Below are positions 15,396 through 24,463 of a stretch of 29,045 nucleotides of DNA, in pieces (the first letter of the stretch is position 1; each line of letters starts with the position of its first letter). Below the pieces are notes generated by a model. It was not told where the DNA came from. It searched no databases and saw nothing but the letters and a program-made list of their open reading frames with translations. The position numbers were made by a program, and so were the translations under genes. This DNA comes from SIG480 sp045586595 (GTDB lineage Bacteria > Bacillota > Clostridia > Oscillospirales > JAAYXM01): positions 1-29,045 of the forward strand of contig JAZNAQ010000027.1 in assembly GCA_045586595.1 (NCBI GenBank), given 5' to 3'.

Positions 15396-17420
15396 ATGGC
15401 AAAGGTTACGGTGGCGAAAACCGCAGGTTTCTGCTTTGGTGTGCGCCGTGCAGTGGATATAGCCGAGAAGCTTGGTCACGACGGAGTCCGAGCCTGTACA
15501 ATAGGCCCTATAATCCATAACGCACACGTTGTAAATCACCTAAAAGAACTCGGTGTACCCAGCGTTGATTCGGTGGCAGATGTTCCCGAGGGCTCAAGAG
15601 CAATAATCCGATCTCACGGCGTTGCAAGAAGTGTGTATGAGGAGCTCTCTTCACGAGGCATAGAATTTACCGATGCAACTTGCCCATATGTTATGCGCAT
15701 TCATAAAATAGTGCGTGAGAAATACGAGCAGGGGTATGAGGTAATAATAGTAGGAAAACGTTCTCACCCCGAGGTGTTGGGTATTGCCGGACAGTGTGAA
15801 AAGGCGGAAATTGTCGGCTCTGAAGAAGAAATGTTAAACCTGCTCGAAAACCGCAAAGACCTTGCAACCAAGCGGGTTTGCGCTGTTTCTCAAACAACGG
15901 TCGGGAGAAAAAATTGGGAAAGTTGTGTAAAAAATCTAAAAAAAGTGTGTACAAATTGCGAAATATTTGATACAATATGTCTCGCGACCAATAAACGCCA
16001 GACCGAGGCTGCAAGCCTGGCCTCGGTGTCAGATGTTATGGTTGTAATCGGTGATAGGACGAGCTCAAACACTCAAGAGCTTGTTGAGATATGCCGTTCG
16101 GTATGTTCAAACGTAATACGCGTTGAGAATGCAGACGAGATTGATCTTGAAAGCATTTCCGATGCGGAGCGTATAGGGATTACGGCCGGCGCATCTACAC
16201 CCGATTGGATAATTAAGGAGGTAAAAGGCAAGATGAGCGAAGAAATCAAGAACTTTGAGGGAGAATCTTTTGAGGAGATGCTTTTGAATTCTCTCAAAAC
16301 TTTTAATAATGGAGATAAGGTTGTCGGCGTGATAACAGCAGTTACACCGTCCGATATTCAGGTAGACCTTGGCGCGAAGTACGCAGGTTATATACCGTAT
16401 TCCGAAATCGGTGACGACGCAGACGCTGCCGATAAGTATAAAGTCGGCGACGAGATTGAGTGTTCGGTTATCCGTGTTAACGACGTAGAAGGCATTATCA
16501 CGCTTTCCAAGAAGCGCCTTGATGCTATCAAGGGTTGGGACGATGTTGAGCTCGCCCGCCAGGATAAGACAACAGTTGAGGGAACGGTTATCGACGTAAA
16601 CGCAGGCGGTGTTATTGTTTCAGTACGCGGTCTTCACGTTTTTGTCCCTGCTTCTCAGACAGGTCTTCCGAGAAACGCTGAAATGAGCGAGCTCCTCAAG
16701 AAGAAGGTACAGCTTAAGATTAAAGAAGTTAACCGCGCACGCCGCCGCATAGTTGGTTCTATCCGTGAGGTTACTGCTGAGGTTCGTCGTGAGGCTATGG
16801 AGCGCGTATGGTCTGACATTGAGGTCGGTAAGGAATATAAGGGTGTTGTACGCTCGCTTACATCATACGGTGCATTTGTTGACATCGGTGGTGTAGACGG
16901 TATGGTTCACATCTCCGAGATGTCATGGACACGCATAGGCCATCCGTCAGAAATGTTCAAGGAAGGCCAGGAGGTTGACGTATTTGTCATCGCTCTCGAT
17001 GCTGAGAAGAAGAAAATCTCTCTTGGCTACAGAAAGGCAGAGGACAACCCGTGGACAAAGTTCATGGCTGCTTACAATGTAGACGATACTGCAAAGGTTA
17101 AGATTGTAAAGCTCATGCCGTTTGGTGCATTCGCTGAAATCCTTCCGGGTGTTGACGGTCTTATCCACATCTCGCAGATTGCAAATACTCACATTGCAAA
17201 GCCGGGCGACGTTCTCAAGGAAGACGATGAGGTCGAAGCAAAGATTACTGCTGTCGATACAGAAAACAAAAAGGTTTCGCTCTCTATGCGCGCGCTCATT
17301 CCGGGCGAAGAGGCTCCCAAGGCTGACGAAGCTGTTGAGGCTTCAGCAGATGAGGCAGATGCAGTTGTTGCAACCTCCGGCGAGGAAAACGACATCATTC
17401 CAGAAGAAACAGAAGAATAA
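15396..17420 (+). CDS. ispH: Fused IspH (HMBPP reductase)-ribosomal protein S1
   Basis: This encodes 674 residues in two parts. Residues 1-279 are IspH, which makes IPP and DMAPP from HMBPP with a [4Fe-4S] cluster. The cluster cysteines C13, C96 and C195 are present, as are H124 and the catalytic E126 in RSHPEV. Residues 280-674 are an S1 protein with four S1 RNA-binding repeats (about 306-372, 391-456, 477-545 and 562-632); repeats 3 and 4 have the clear GAFV/GAFAEI and VHIS/IHIS cores. An acidic Ala/Glu tail follows. The same fusion is known in Clostridia. At the junction M280 has AAGGAGGT (16215-16222) upstream, so separate S1 may also be made. Codon use shifts towards C-ending and highly expressed types in the S1 part. 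Confidence 0.95.
   Translation: MAKVTVAKTAGFCFGVRRAVDIAEKLGHDGVRACTIGPIIHNAHVVNHLKELGVPSVDSVADVPEGSRAIIRSHGVARSVYEELSSRGIEFTDATCPYVMRIHKIVREKYEQGYEVIIVGKRSHPEVLGIAGQCEKAEIVGSEEEMLNLLENRKDLATKRVCAVSQTTVGRKNWESCVKNLKKVCTNCEIFDTICLATNKRQTEAASLASVSDVMVVIGDRTSSNTQELVEICRSVCSNVIRVENADEIDLESISDAERIGITAGASTPDWIIKEVKGKMSEEIKNFEGESFEEMLLNSLKTFNNGDKVVGVITAVTPSDIQVDLGAKYAGYIPYSEIGDDADAADKYKVGDEIECSVIRVNDVEGIITLSKKRLDAIKGWDDVELARQDKTTVEGTVIDVNAGGVIVSVRGLHVFVPASQTGLPRNAEMSELLKKKVQLKIKEVNRARRRIVGSIREVTAEVRREAMERVWSDIEVGKEYKGVVRSLTSYGAFVDIGGVDGMVHISEMSWTRIGHPSEMFKEGQEVDVFVIALDAEKKKISLGYRKAEDNPWTKFMAAYNVDDTAKVKIVKLMPFGAFAEILPGVDGLIHISQIANTHIAKPGDVLKEDDEVEAKITAVDTENKKVSLSMRALIPGEEAPKADEAVEASADEADAVVATSGEENDIIPEETEE
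16215..16235 (+). promoter_or_regulatory. Internal ribosome binding site and start for S1
   Basis: AAGGAGGT at 16215-16222 is followed 10 nt later by an in-frame ATG (16233-16235, codon 280) exactly where a free-standing S1 would begin (MSEEIKNFEG). It could allow translation of a 395-residue S1 besides the fusion. The purine run also encodes KEVK, so chance cannot be excluded. Confidence 0.5.
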
Positions 17421-17434
17421 TTATAAAGTGTTTA

Positions 17435-17472
17435 AAATACCGCCTGCATTGTTGTAGGCGGTATTTTTTTTC
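17435..17472 (+). terminator. Terminator of the trmB-ispH/S1 operon
   Basis: A 14-bp stem (AAATACCGCCTGCA with its complement, one G-U pair) and a TTGT loop are followed by a T-run of eight or more. It begins about 15 nt after the stop codon. Confidence 0.92.
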
Positions 17473-17511
17473 TTTGAGTTATATTTTTTTGCATAAAAAT
17501 ATAAAAACGAC

Positions 17512-17540
17512 TTGAAAAAATATTTAAATTGTTTTATAAT
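17512..17540 (+). promoter_or_regulatory. Strong promoter of the TAXI/TRAP transporter
   Basis: TTGAAA (17512-17517), a 17-nt spacer and a consensus TATAAT (17535-17540) in very AT-rich surroundings. Transcription would begin about 30 nt before the receptor start codon. Confidence 0.8.
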
Positions 17541-17578
17541 ATTATTTACAACATTACACAAATTTGGAGGTAATTTCA

Positions 17579-18535
17579 ATGAGAAGAATTATTGCAGTTG
17601 CATTGGCGACATGTATGCTCTTTGCTCTTGCTGCTTGCGGCGGTGCAGGAACGAAGATGACAATGGGTACAGGCGGCACAGCTGGTACATACTATGGTTA
17701 CGGCGGTGTTCTCGGTCAGTACATAACAAATAACGCAGGTGTAAACGTCACAGTTGTTTCTACAGACGGTTCAAAGGCAAACATTCAGGGTATAGCTGCC
17801 GGCAACTATCAGCTCGGTACAGTTCAGTCCGATGTTATGTCATACGCTTGGGATGGTACACGTTCTTTTGAGTCAGAAGGCAAGGTCGATTCTTTCCGCA
17901 CAGTTGCAGGTCTCTATGCAGAGGCTGTCCAGCTTGTAACAATGGACCCGGCTATTAAGAGTGTTGCAGACCTTAAGGGTAAGGCTGTTTCTATTGGCGC
18001 TCCCGGCTCGGGCGTTTACTTTAACGCAATCGATGTTCTTACAGCAGCGGGTCTCACAGAAGACGACATTAAGGCACAGTATCAGTCTTTTGCTGACAGT
18101 GCAGATGCGCTTAAGGACGGCAAGATTGATGCAGCATTCATCGTAGCAGGTGCACCGACTCCGGCTATCACAGAGCTCTGCACAACAAACTCAGCATATC
18201 TTGTACCGATTGATGGTGCAGTTGCAGAGAAGATGATGGCAGATTGCCCGTTCTACACAACATATACAGTTCCTGCAGGTACATACGCAGGCCAGACAGA
18301 GGATGTTACAACCGTTACGGTTAAGGCAACTCTCATTGTAAGCGCAAGTGCAACAGAAGACGATGTTTACAAGCTTACTGCTGCAATATTTGACAATATC
18401 GAAGCAATAACTGCAGAAAATGCAAAGGGCACTGAGCTCAGCATTGAAAACGCAACAGATGGCATGACAGTTCCTTTCCATGCAGGTGCAGCAAAGTACT
18501 TTGCTGAAAAGGGCGTAGAAGTAGCAGTTCAGTAA
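17579..18535 (+). CDS. TRAP transporter solute receptor, TAXI family (lipoprotein)
   Basis: This encodes 318 residues. The N-terminus MRRIIAVALATCMLFALAAC is a lipoprotein signal peptide with lipobox LAAC, so the mature protein is anchored outside the membrane. The TAXI signature follows directly: GTGGTAGTYYGYGGVLGQYI, then a QLGTVQSDVMSYAWDGT segment and ADLKGKAVSIGAPGSGVYFNA. TAXI receptors deliver organic acids, such as glutamate or other carboxylates, to TRAP permeases; the ligand here is not known. The ATG at 17579 has TTGGAGGT upstream. Codon use is like that of the ribosomal genes, which suggests high expression. The permease follows after a hairpin. Confidence 0.93.
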   Translation: MRRIIAVALATCMLFALAACGGAGTKMTMGTGGTAGTYYGYGGVLGQYITNNAGVNVTVVSTDGSKANIQGIAAGNYQLGTVQSDVMSYAWDGTRSFESEGKVDSFRTVAGLYAEAVQLVTMDPAIKSVADLKGKAVSIGAPGSGVYFNAIDVLTAAGLTEDDIKAQYQSFADSADALKDGKIDAAFIVAGAPTPAITELCTTNSAYLVPIDGAVAEKMMADCPFYTTYTVPAGTYAGQTEDVTTVTVKATLIVSASATEDDVYKLTAAIFDNIEAITAENAKGTELSIENATDGMTVPFHAGAAKYFAEKGVEVAVQ

Positions 18536-18556
18536 TTCTTTTAAAAGAAAAGTTTT

Positions 18557-18582
18557 GGCTGCGGCAAAACTTTGCCGCAGCC
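18557..18582 (+). terminator. Hairpin between TRAP receptor and permease genes
   Basis: A perfect 12-bp stem GGCTGCGGCAAA/TTTGCCGCAGCC encloses 2 nt. No T-run follows at once (a weak GTTTTT is 9 nt on). It may partly stop transcription or protect the 3' end of the receptor mRNA, giving more receptor than permease. Confidence 0.6.
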
Positions 18583-18689
18583 ATTTCAATGTTTTTAACG
18601 CATCTACGAGTATTTAATGTAGCAGAGGCGAAAAATTAGCGGCAAAAACATGCTTTGCCTGTTGATGCTTCTGCTTTAAGGAGGTAATT

Positions 18690-20639
18690 ATGGCGTTTTT
18701 CAGAAAAAAGGCAGTTGCTGAGACTGCGGCGCCAATGGACTTGGAATCTGTAATGAAAAAGTTTGACAGAGAGTCAAATGTCCGAATATGGGAGGGGAAG
18801 GCTAAAATAGCCGTGAACTGCATATTGGCGATATTTTCTCTGTTCTGTCTTTATGTTACATTGTTTGCAAGCTGGCTTGAAGAGTACCGTTTAACTTCAT
18901 TTGTTGCTTTTATAGTTTTTCTCGGATATATTGTATATCCCGCAAGGAAAGGCGTTCAAAAAGTCAATTTTATGCCTTGGTATGATATATTACTTATGAT
19001 TTGCGGCACAGGGGCTTTTCTGTATTACACAGTAAATGCAATGAGTATTATTCAGCAGGGCAGTAACTTTGAATGGTATCAGATTCTGATTGGCATAGTG
19101 GGAACAATATCTATAATAGAAGTTTGCAGACGAAGTGTTGGCCTTCCGATTGTAATTGTTGCCGGTTGTTTTATTATCTATGCTCTGACAGTCGGGCTTT
19201 CAAACCCCACACTTTCCGGCAAGCTTAATTATACAGTGCATTATCTTTTCTATGGCAAGGAAGGTATTTTATCCACACCGATAAATGTATGTTCAAAGTT
19301 TATAGTAGTCTTCATCATTTTCGGTGCGTTTCTTGAACGTACAGGCATTGCGGACTTTTTTATTAAGATTTCAAATGCAATAGTCGGTGGCTTCTCGGGT
19401 GGGCCTGCAAAAGTTGCTGTTGTTGCAAGTGCTCTTGAGGGTATGGTATCTGGATCTTCTGTTGCAAATACCGTAGGCTCAGGCTCTGTAACAATACCGC
19501 TTATGAAAAAGACAGGCTATAAGCCTGAATTTGCCGCAGCAGCAGAAGCCTCAGCTTCAACCGGCGGTCAGATTATGCCTCCTATTATGGGTGCAGCGGC
19601 GTTTCTTATGGCAGACTATGTCGGCGTGCCGTACAGCAACATTGTTGTGCGTGCAATCCTTCCGGCCATTCTGTATTTTGCGGGTGTATTCATTTCGGTT
19701 CACCTAGAGGCAAAAAAAGAAGGCCTTCGCGGTCTTTCAAGGGAAGAACTTCCGCGGCTTGTTCCGCTTCTTAAGAAGACATATCTTCTCCTGCCGCTTA
19801 TCATACTTATATATCTTGTAGGCACAAGCCAGCGTTCTATTCAGTATGCGGCGGCAATAGCTATTGTAATTGCAATTATAGTAAGCCTTTTCAATAAGGG
19901 TAACAGAATTACACCTAAACGTATTTTTGAAGCACTTGCTGCCGGCGGCCAGGGTATGATTACCGTAGCTGCAGCCTGCGGTGTTGCAGGAATTATTGCA
20001 GGGACGATTACTATGACAGGCCTTGCAAATACAATGATTAACGGCATTGTGGCACTTGCGGGAAATCAGGTGATTGTTGCTCTGTTCCTCACTATGCTCT
20101 GTTGTATAGTTCTTGGTATGGGTGTTCCGACAACTGCAAACTATTGCATTATGGCGGCCACCTGTGCACCTATCCTCGTGCGTATGGGTGTCCCGCAGAT
20201 TGCAGCACACTTCTTTGTTTTCTATTTCGGAATTGTGGCTGATCTCACTCCGCCTGTCGCGCTTGCGGCGTATGCCGGTGCGGCTATTGCGCAGGCAAAC
20301 CCGATGAAGACAGCGGTAACTGCTACAAAGCTTGCGATAGGAGCATTTATTGTGCCATATGTATTTGCGCTTAATCCCTCCATGCTTCTTATTGATACAA
20401 GCATTTGGGAGGTTGTTCTGATAAGTATAACCTCGATGGTTGGTATGTTTGCCGTATCGGCGTCGCTTGAAGGGTATCTTTTGAATCATATGCCGTGGTA
20501 TCAGAGAATAATAAGCCTTATAGGTGGCCTTCTCCTTATTTACCCGGGAGTTATAACCGATACTATTGGTCTTTGCCTTTTGGCAGTTGTTGTGCTCTTT
20601 CAGTTTATTACAAGAAAAAGCACATCATTAGTTGAATAA
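18690..20639 (+). CDS. TRAP transporter fused permease (4TM/12TM)
   Basis: This encodes 649 residues, the length of fused small (DctQ-like) and large (DctM-like) TRAP subunits, with about 16 hydrophobic segments after a 45-residue cytosolic N-terminus. Signature blocks are ALEGMVSGSSVANTVGSGSVTIPLMKK with ASTGGQIMPPIMGAAAF in the middle, and VLGMGVPTTANYCIMAATCAP with IVADLTPPVALAAYAGAAIA towards the end. It carries out Na+- or H+-coupled uptake of the ligand bound by the TAXI receptor encoded just upstream. The ATG at 18690 has AAGGAGGT. No separate DctQ gene is present, as expected for TAXI systems. Confidence 0.94.
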   Translation: MAFFRKKAVAETAAPMDLESVMKKFDRESNVRIWEGKAKIAVNCILAIFSLFCLYVTLFASWLEEYRLTSFVAFIVFLGYIVYPARKGVQKVNFMPWYDILLMICGTGAFLYYTVNAMSIIQQGSNFEWYQILIGIVGTISIIEVCRRSVGLPIVIVAGCFIIYALTVGLSNPTLSGKLNYTVHYLFYGKEGILSTPINVCSKFIVVFIIFGAFLERTGIADFFIKISNAIVGGFSGGPAKVAVVASALEGMVSGSSVANTVGSGSVTIPLMKKTGYKPEFAAAAEASASTGGQIMPPIMGAAAFLMADYVGVPYSNIVVRAILPAILYFAGVFISVHLEAKKEGLRGLSREELPRLVPLLKKTYLLLPLIILIYLVGTSQRSIQYAAAIAIVIAIIVSLFNKGNRITPKRIFEALAAGGQGMITVAAACGVAGIIAGTITMTGLANTMINGIVALAGNQVIVALFLTMLCCIVLGMGVPTTANYCIMAATCAPILVRMGVPQIAAHFFVFYFGIVADLTPPVALAAYAGAAIAQANPMKTAVTATKLAIGAFIVPYVFALNPSMLLIDTSIWEVVLISITSMVGMFAVSASLEGYLLNHMPWYQRIISLIGGLLLIYPGVITDTIGLCLLAVVVLFQFITRKSTSLVE

Positions 20640-20645
20640 AAAAAT

Positions 20646-20693
20646 TTAACGATAAAGGGCAGTAGCTGAGAGGCTATTGCCCTTTATCGTTAA
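20646..20693. terminator. Long 21-bp hairpin after the TRAP permease
   Basis: The two arms of 21 nt (20646-20666 and 20673-20693) pair with a single G-U and enclose a 6-nt loop. There is no T-run on the plus strand, but A's before the left arm give a T-run when read on the minus strand. It may end the TRAP transcript or block antisense reading; it could also be an RNase III target. Confidence 0.55.
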
Positions 20694-20719
20694 CAATCTG
20701 TTAATTCGCCATACTTTGG

Positions 20720-20748
20720 TTGACTTTGTGATTTTTAGGTAATAAAAT
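20720..20748 (+). promoter_or_regulatory. Promoter of the heterodimeric ABC exporter operon
   Basis: TTGACT (20720-20725), a 17-nt spacer and TAAAAT (20743-20748). The leader would be about 50 nt and ends with the ribosome binding site GGGAGGT. Confidence 0.6.
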
Positions 20749-20807
20749 ATTTATCATGGATTTATGTACATAATATATATAAGTAATTCAGCCCGGGAGG
20801 TCAGGCA

Positions 20808-22535
20808 ATGTTAAGAAAACTTTTAAAGTGTGTCGGCAAGTATAAGCTGCCGGCAATTTTATCGCCGCTCTTTATAACACTCGAAGTAATCTTAGAAATT
20901 TTCATCCCGCTTCTTATGTCAAAAATTATTGATATCGGTATAAAGGGCGGCGGAGGAGTCGGATATATCGTAAAGGTTGGCGGGCTTATGGTGATTATGG
21001 CTATGCTCTCGCTTGTTTTCGGTGTTCTTTCGGGTAAGTACGCATCAATCGCAGCTACAGGCTTTGCTAAAAATGTAAGGAAAAGGTTGTTTGATAAAAT
21101 TCAGGACTTCTCGTTTTCAAACGTAGATAAGTTTAGCACAGCATCTCTGGTAACGCGCCTTACAACAGACGTTACGTTTGTACAGCACGCATTTATGATG
21201 GTGATTCGTATGATGGTGCGCTCTCCTGTAATGCTCGTCAGTGCAACCGTGCTTGCTGTGTCAATAAACCGTGAGCTTGCGCGCGTGTTCTTTGTTGCTA
21301 TTCCGGTGCTTGCGACTGCACTTGTCATAATCTCAACAAAGGCGTTTCCGCGTTTTAAACAAATGTTCTCAAAATACGACAGCATGAACTCATCTGTGCA
21401 GGAGAGCTTGGTTGCAATACGAGTTGTAAAGGCATACGACCGCGGCGAGTATGAAAATAACAAGTTTGCCGAGGCTGCACTTGCGTTGCAAAACGCACAG
21501 CGTAGGGCAGAACGAGTACTTATTATGAATATGCCAATAATGCAGATTGTAATGTATTCCTGCATTATCACAATCCTCTGGCTCGGCGGGAATCTCATCT
21601 CTGTAGGTGGTATGGAGACCGGTGAGCTTATAAGCTTCATAAGCTACATCACTCAGATTCTTATGTCGCTTATGGCACTTTCTATGTGTTTTGTAAGCAT
21701 AGTGATGTCGCGTGCATCTATCGTCCGTATCTGTGAAGTGCTCGATGAGAAAATTGATATAAGAAACAACCTGTCCGGCAAAAAAGAGGTAGAAAACGGC
21801 GAGGTTGTTTTTGATAACGTAACATTCTCATATAGTAAGGATAAATCAAAAGCCGCACTTTCTGATTTAAGCTTTAAAATAAATTCCGGAGAAACAATCG
21901 GTATTATTGGAGGTACAGGCTCGGGCAAGACTTCGCTTGTTCAGCTCATTCCGCGGCTCTATGAAGTAACTGCCGGCTCTGTCTCTGTTGCGGGCTGCGA
22001 TGTCTGTGATTATGACCTTGACGTACTGCGTGGTGCGGTAGCAATGGTGCTACAGAATAATGTTTTGTTCTCGGGAACGATTCTTGAGAATCTTCGCTGG
22101 GGAGACGAGAATGCAACCCTTGAGGAAATAGAGAGCGCATGCCGTGCTGCTGCTGCACATGAATTTATATCTTCTTTCCCTGATGGGTATAACACATATC
22201 TCGGTCAGGGCGGTGTAAACCTTTCGGGTGGTCAGAAGCAGCGCGTATGTATTGCCCGCGCACTTCTTAAAAAGCCTAAGATAATCATTCTTGACGACAG
22301 CACAAGTGCTGTTGATACAGAAACCGATAAGAAAATCCGTGATGCTTTTAAGAGTGAGCTTTCAGATACAACGAAGATTATTATAGCTCAGCGAATAACA
22401 TCTGTAAGTGATGCAGATAGAATAATCGTTCTTGATGATGGCAGGGTTAATGCGATAGGTACGCATGATGAGCTTCTTGCATCAAACGAAATATATCGAG
22501 AGGTATATGAATCTCAGCAGAAGGTGGTGGAGTAA
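20808..22535 (+). CDS. ABC exporter half-transporter with degenerate ATP site
   Basis: This encodes 575 residues: a six-helix type IV exporter domain (about 1-310) and an ATPase domain. Walker A is GGTGSGKT (368-375) and the signature LSGGQ (472-476) is intact. The Walker B end reads LDD (D496, D497) where active sites have LDE, and the switch histidine is glutamine (Q528, in AQRITSV). This is the pattern of the TM287/BmrC-type subunit, whose own ATP site is degenerate while its signature completes the working site with the partner. ATG at 20808 has GGGAGGT. The partner gene starts 1 nt after its stop. The substrate is unknown; many relatives export drugs or lipids. Confidence 0.92.
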   Translation: MLRKLLKCVGKYKLPAILSPLFITLEVILEIFIPLLMSKIIDIGIKGGGGVGYIVKVGGLMVIMAMLSLVFGVLSGKYASIAATGFAKNVRKRLFDKIQDFSFSNVDKFSTASLVTRLTTDVTFVQHAFMMVIRMMVRSPVMLVSATVLAVSINRELARVFFVAIPVLATALVIISTKAFPRFKQMFSKYDSMNSSVQESLVAIRVVKAYDRGEYENNKFAEAALALQNAQRRAERVLIMNMPIMQIVMYSCIITILWLGGNLISVGGMETGELISFISYITQILMSLMALSMCFVSIVMSRASIVRICEVLDEKIDIRNNLSGKKEVENGEVVFDNVTFSYSKDKSKAALSDLSFKINSGETIGIIGGTGSGKTSLVQLIPRLYEVTAGSVSVAGCDVCDYDLDVLRGAVAMVLQNNVLFSGTILENLRWGDENATLEEIESACRAAAAHEFISSFPDGYNTYLGQGGVNLSGGQKQRVCIARALLKKPKIIILDDSTSAVDTETDKKIRDAFKSELSDTTKIIIAQRITSVSDADRIIVLDDGRVNAIGTHDELLASNEIYREVYESQQKVVE

Positions 22536-22536
22536 T

Positions 22537-24438
22537 ATGGCAAACGGAAAACCAATGGGAGCTCCGCGAGGGCGCAGGGGAATGCAAAAACCTAAAAATG
22601 CCGGTCGCGCTGTTGCCAGAATACTCGGCTACATGGGAGGACAAAAGCTTAGTCTCGTTTTTGTTTTTATCGGAATACTGTGTAGCTCGCTTGCGGGTGT
22701 TGCCGGAACATACTTCCTAAAACCTGTTATAAACTCAATAGAAGAGGGGCTCTCTACCGGCTCGTTTAATATACGTGTATTTGCAATGAAGCTTGTGCTT
22801 ATGGCAACGGTTTATTCAATAGGTGCTGCGGGTGCATATCTCTACAGCAGACTTATGCTGAATATTTCCACGGAAACAATGCGCAAAATTCGTGTGGATA
22901 TGTTCACAAGGCTTCAGAGTTTGCCGATAAAATATTACGATACCCACACGCACGGCGAAACGATGAGCCGTTTTACAAACGACACCGATACACTTCGTGA
23001 AATGCTCAGTCAAGGCATACCACAGATGTTTTCTTCAAGTATAACAATTATCGGTGTGTTTGTGCTTATGTGCATACTCAGCCCGATTCTTACTATCCTT
23101 ATTATCACAATGCTCGCTGTTATTCTTTTCGTGGTCAAGAAGATAGGCGGTCAGAGTGCAAAATACTTCAAACGCCAGCAGAAGGCAATAGGTGCAGTAA
23201 ACGGATATATAGAAGAAATGATAGAGGGTCAGAAGGTAGTAAAAGTTTTCTGTCATGAGGAGAAGTCAAAAGATAGGTTTGCCGAAATAAATGAAGAACT
23301 TTTTGATGCTGCCTCAAATGCAAACACATTCGCAAGTGTCCTCGGGCCGATAACAAATAATTTTTCTTATATAAATTATGCACTTACTGCAACTGCAGGC
23401 GCAGCTCTTGTTGTGACAGGTCTTATGGATATCGGAACGGTTGCATCCTTTCTTCAATCCACTCGTTCTTTCTTCCAACCTATAACACAGATTTCCCAAC
23501 AGTTTAACTCGATAATAAACGCGCTTGCGGGCGCTGAGCGTATATTTGAACTTATTGACGAAGAGCCTGAGCAGGATAATGGCGTTGTAACTCTGGTTTT
23601 TGCTGAGCGTAATGCAGACGGTACTTTGCTTGAAACAAATAAAAGGACCGGTATCTGGGCCTGGAAATACCCTCATCCCGACGGTACGGTGACGTATACC
23701 GAGGTGTGTGGGGATGTAAGATTTGAGGATGTCGTATTCGGATATACCGAAGATAAAGTTGTTCTGGACGGAATTTCTCTCTATGCAAAGCCTGGGCAGA
23801 AGATAGCCTTTGTAGGCTCAACGGGAGCGGGAAAGACGACCATAACAAACCTGATAAATCGCTTCTACGACGTGCCGGATGGAAAAATAACTTATGATGG
23901 AATAAATATAAATAAGATAAAAAAGAGCGACCTTCGCCGCTCTCTGGGTATGGTTCTTCAGGATACTCATTTGTTCACCGGTACGGTCGCAGACAATATC
24001 AGATACGGAAAACTTGATGCAACCGACGAGGAGGTTGTACGCGCAGCACGTCTTGCAAACGCACACTCTTTTATTTCACATCTGCCCGATGGATATAATA
24101 CTGTTCTTACATCAGACGGTGTTAACCTCAGCCAGGGTCAGCGTCAACTTATAGCTATTGCCCGTGCTGCAGTCGCAGACCCGCCCGTCCTCATCCTCGA
24201 TGAAGCAACAAGCTCTATTGATACGCGTACCGAGGCCCTTGTCGAAAAGGGAATGGATACGCTTATGGAGGGTAGAACTGTTTTCGTGATTGCACACAGG
24301 CTCTCTACGGTTCGGAATGCAAAGGCAATAATGGTGCTTGAGAACGGAAAGATAATTGAGCGCGGTACCCACGATGACCTTCTTCGTGAGCAAGGAAAAT
24401 ACTATCAACTCTATACAGGAATGTTTGAGTTGGAATAA
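22537..24438 (+). CDS. ABC exporter half-transporter with consensus ATP site
   Basis: This encodes 633 residues. A basic Gly/Arg-rich N-terminus precedes six membrane helices and an ATPase domain with Walker A GSTGAGKT (427-434), signature LSQGQ (531-535), Walker B LDE (D555, E556) and H587. It is the TM288/BmrD-type partner of the upstream protein. About 43 residues (349-391, rich in aromatic residues, including TGIWAWKYPHPDG) are inserted between the last helix and the ATPase domain; I recall a similar insert in other clostridial exporters. The start ATG at 22537 has GGTGGAG upstream; a longer frame from 22465 lies inside the previous gene. Confidence 0.92.
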   Translation: MANGKPMGAPRGRRGMQKPKNAGRAVARILGYMGGQKLSLVFVFIGILCSSLAGVAGTYFLKPVINSIEEGLSTGSFNIRVFAMKLVLMATVYSIGAAGAYLYSRLMLNISTETMRKIRVDMFTRLQSLPIKYYDTHTHGETMSRFTNDTDTLREMLSQGIPQMFSSSITIIGVFVLMCILSPILTILIITMLAVILFVVKKIGGQSAKYFKRQQKAIGAVNGYIEEMIEGQKVVKVFCHEEKSKDRFAEINEELFDAASNANTFASVLGPITNNFSYINYALTATAGAALVVTGLMDIGTVASFLQSTRSFFQPITQISQQFNSIINALAGAERIFELIDEEPEQDNGVVTLVFAERNADGTLLETNKRTGIWAWKYPHPDGTVTYTEVCGDVRFEDVVFGYTEDKVVLDGISLYAKPGQKIAFVGSTGAGKTTITNLINRFYDVPDGKITYDGININKIKKSDLRRSLGMVLQDTHLFTGTVADNIRYGKLDATDEEVVRAARLANAHSFISHLPDGYNTVLTSDGVNLSQGQRQLIAIARAAVADPPVLILDEATSSIDTRTEALVEKGMDTLMEGRTVFVIAHRLSTVRNAKAIMVLENGKIIERGTHDDLLREQGKYYQLYTGMFELE

Positions 24439-24463
24439 AAATCAAAAAAATATAAAAAAAGGC

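Noticed and set aside
19737..20489. 250-codon minus-strand open frame
   Set aside because: It is antisense to the well-supported TRAP permease, and its composition (many Cys, His, Asn, Arg) is that of a reversed membrane-protein gene.
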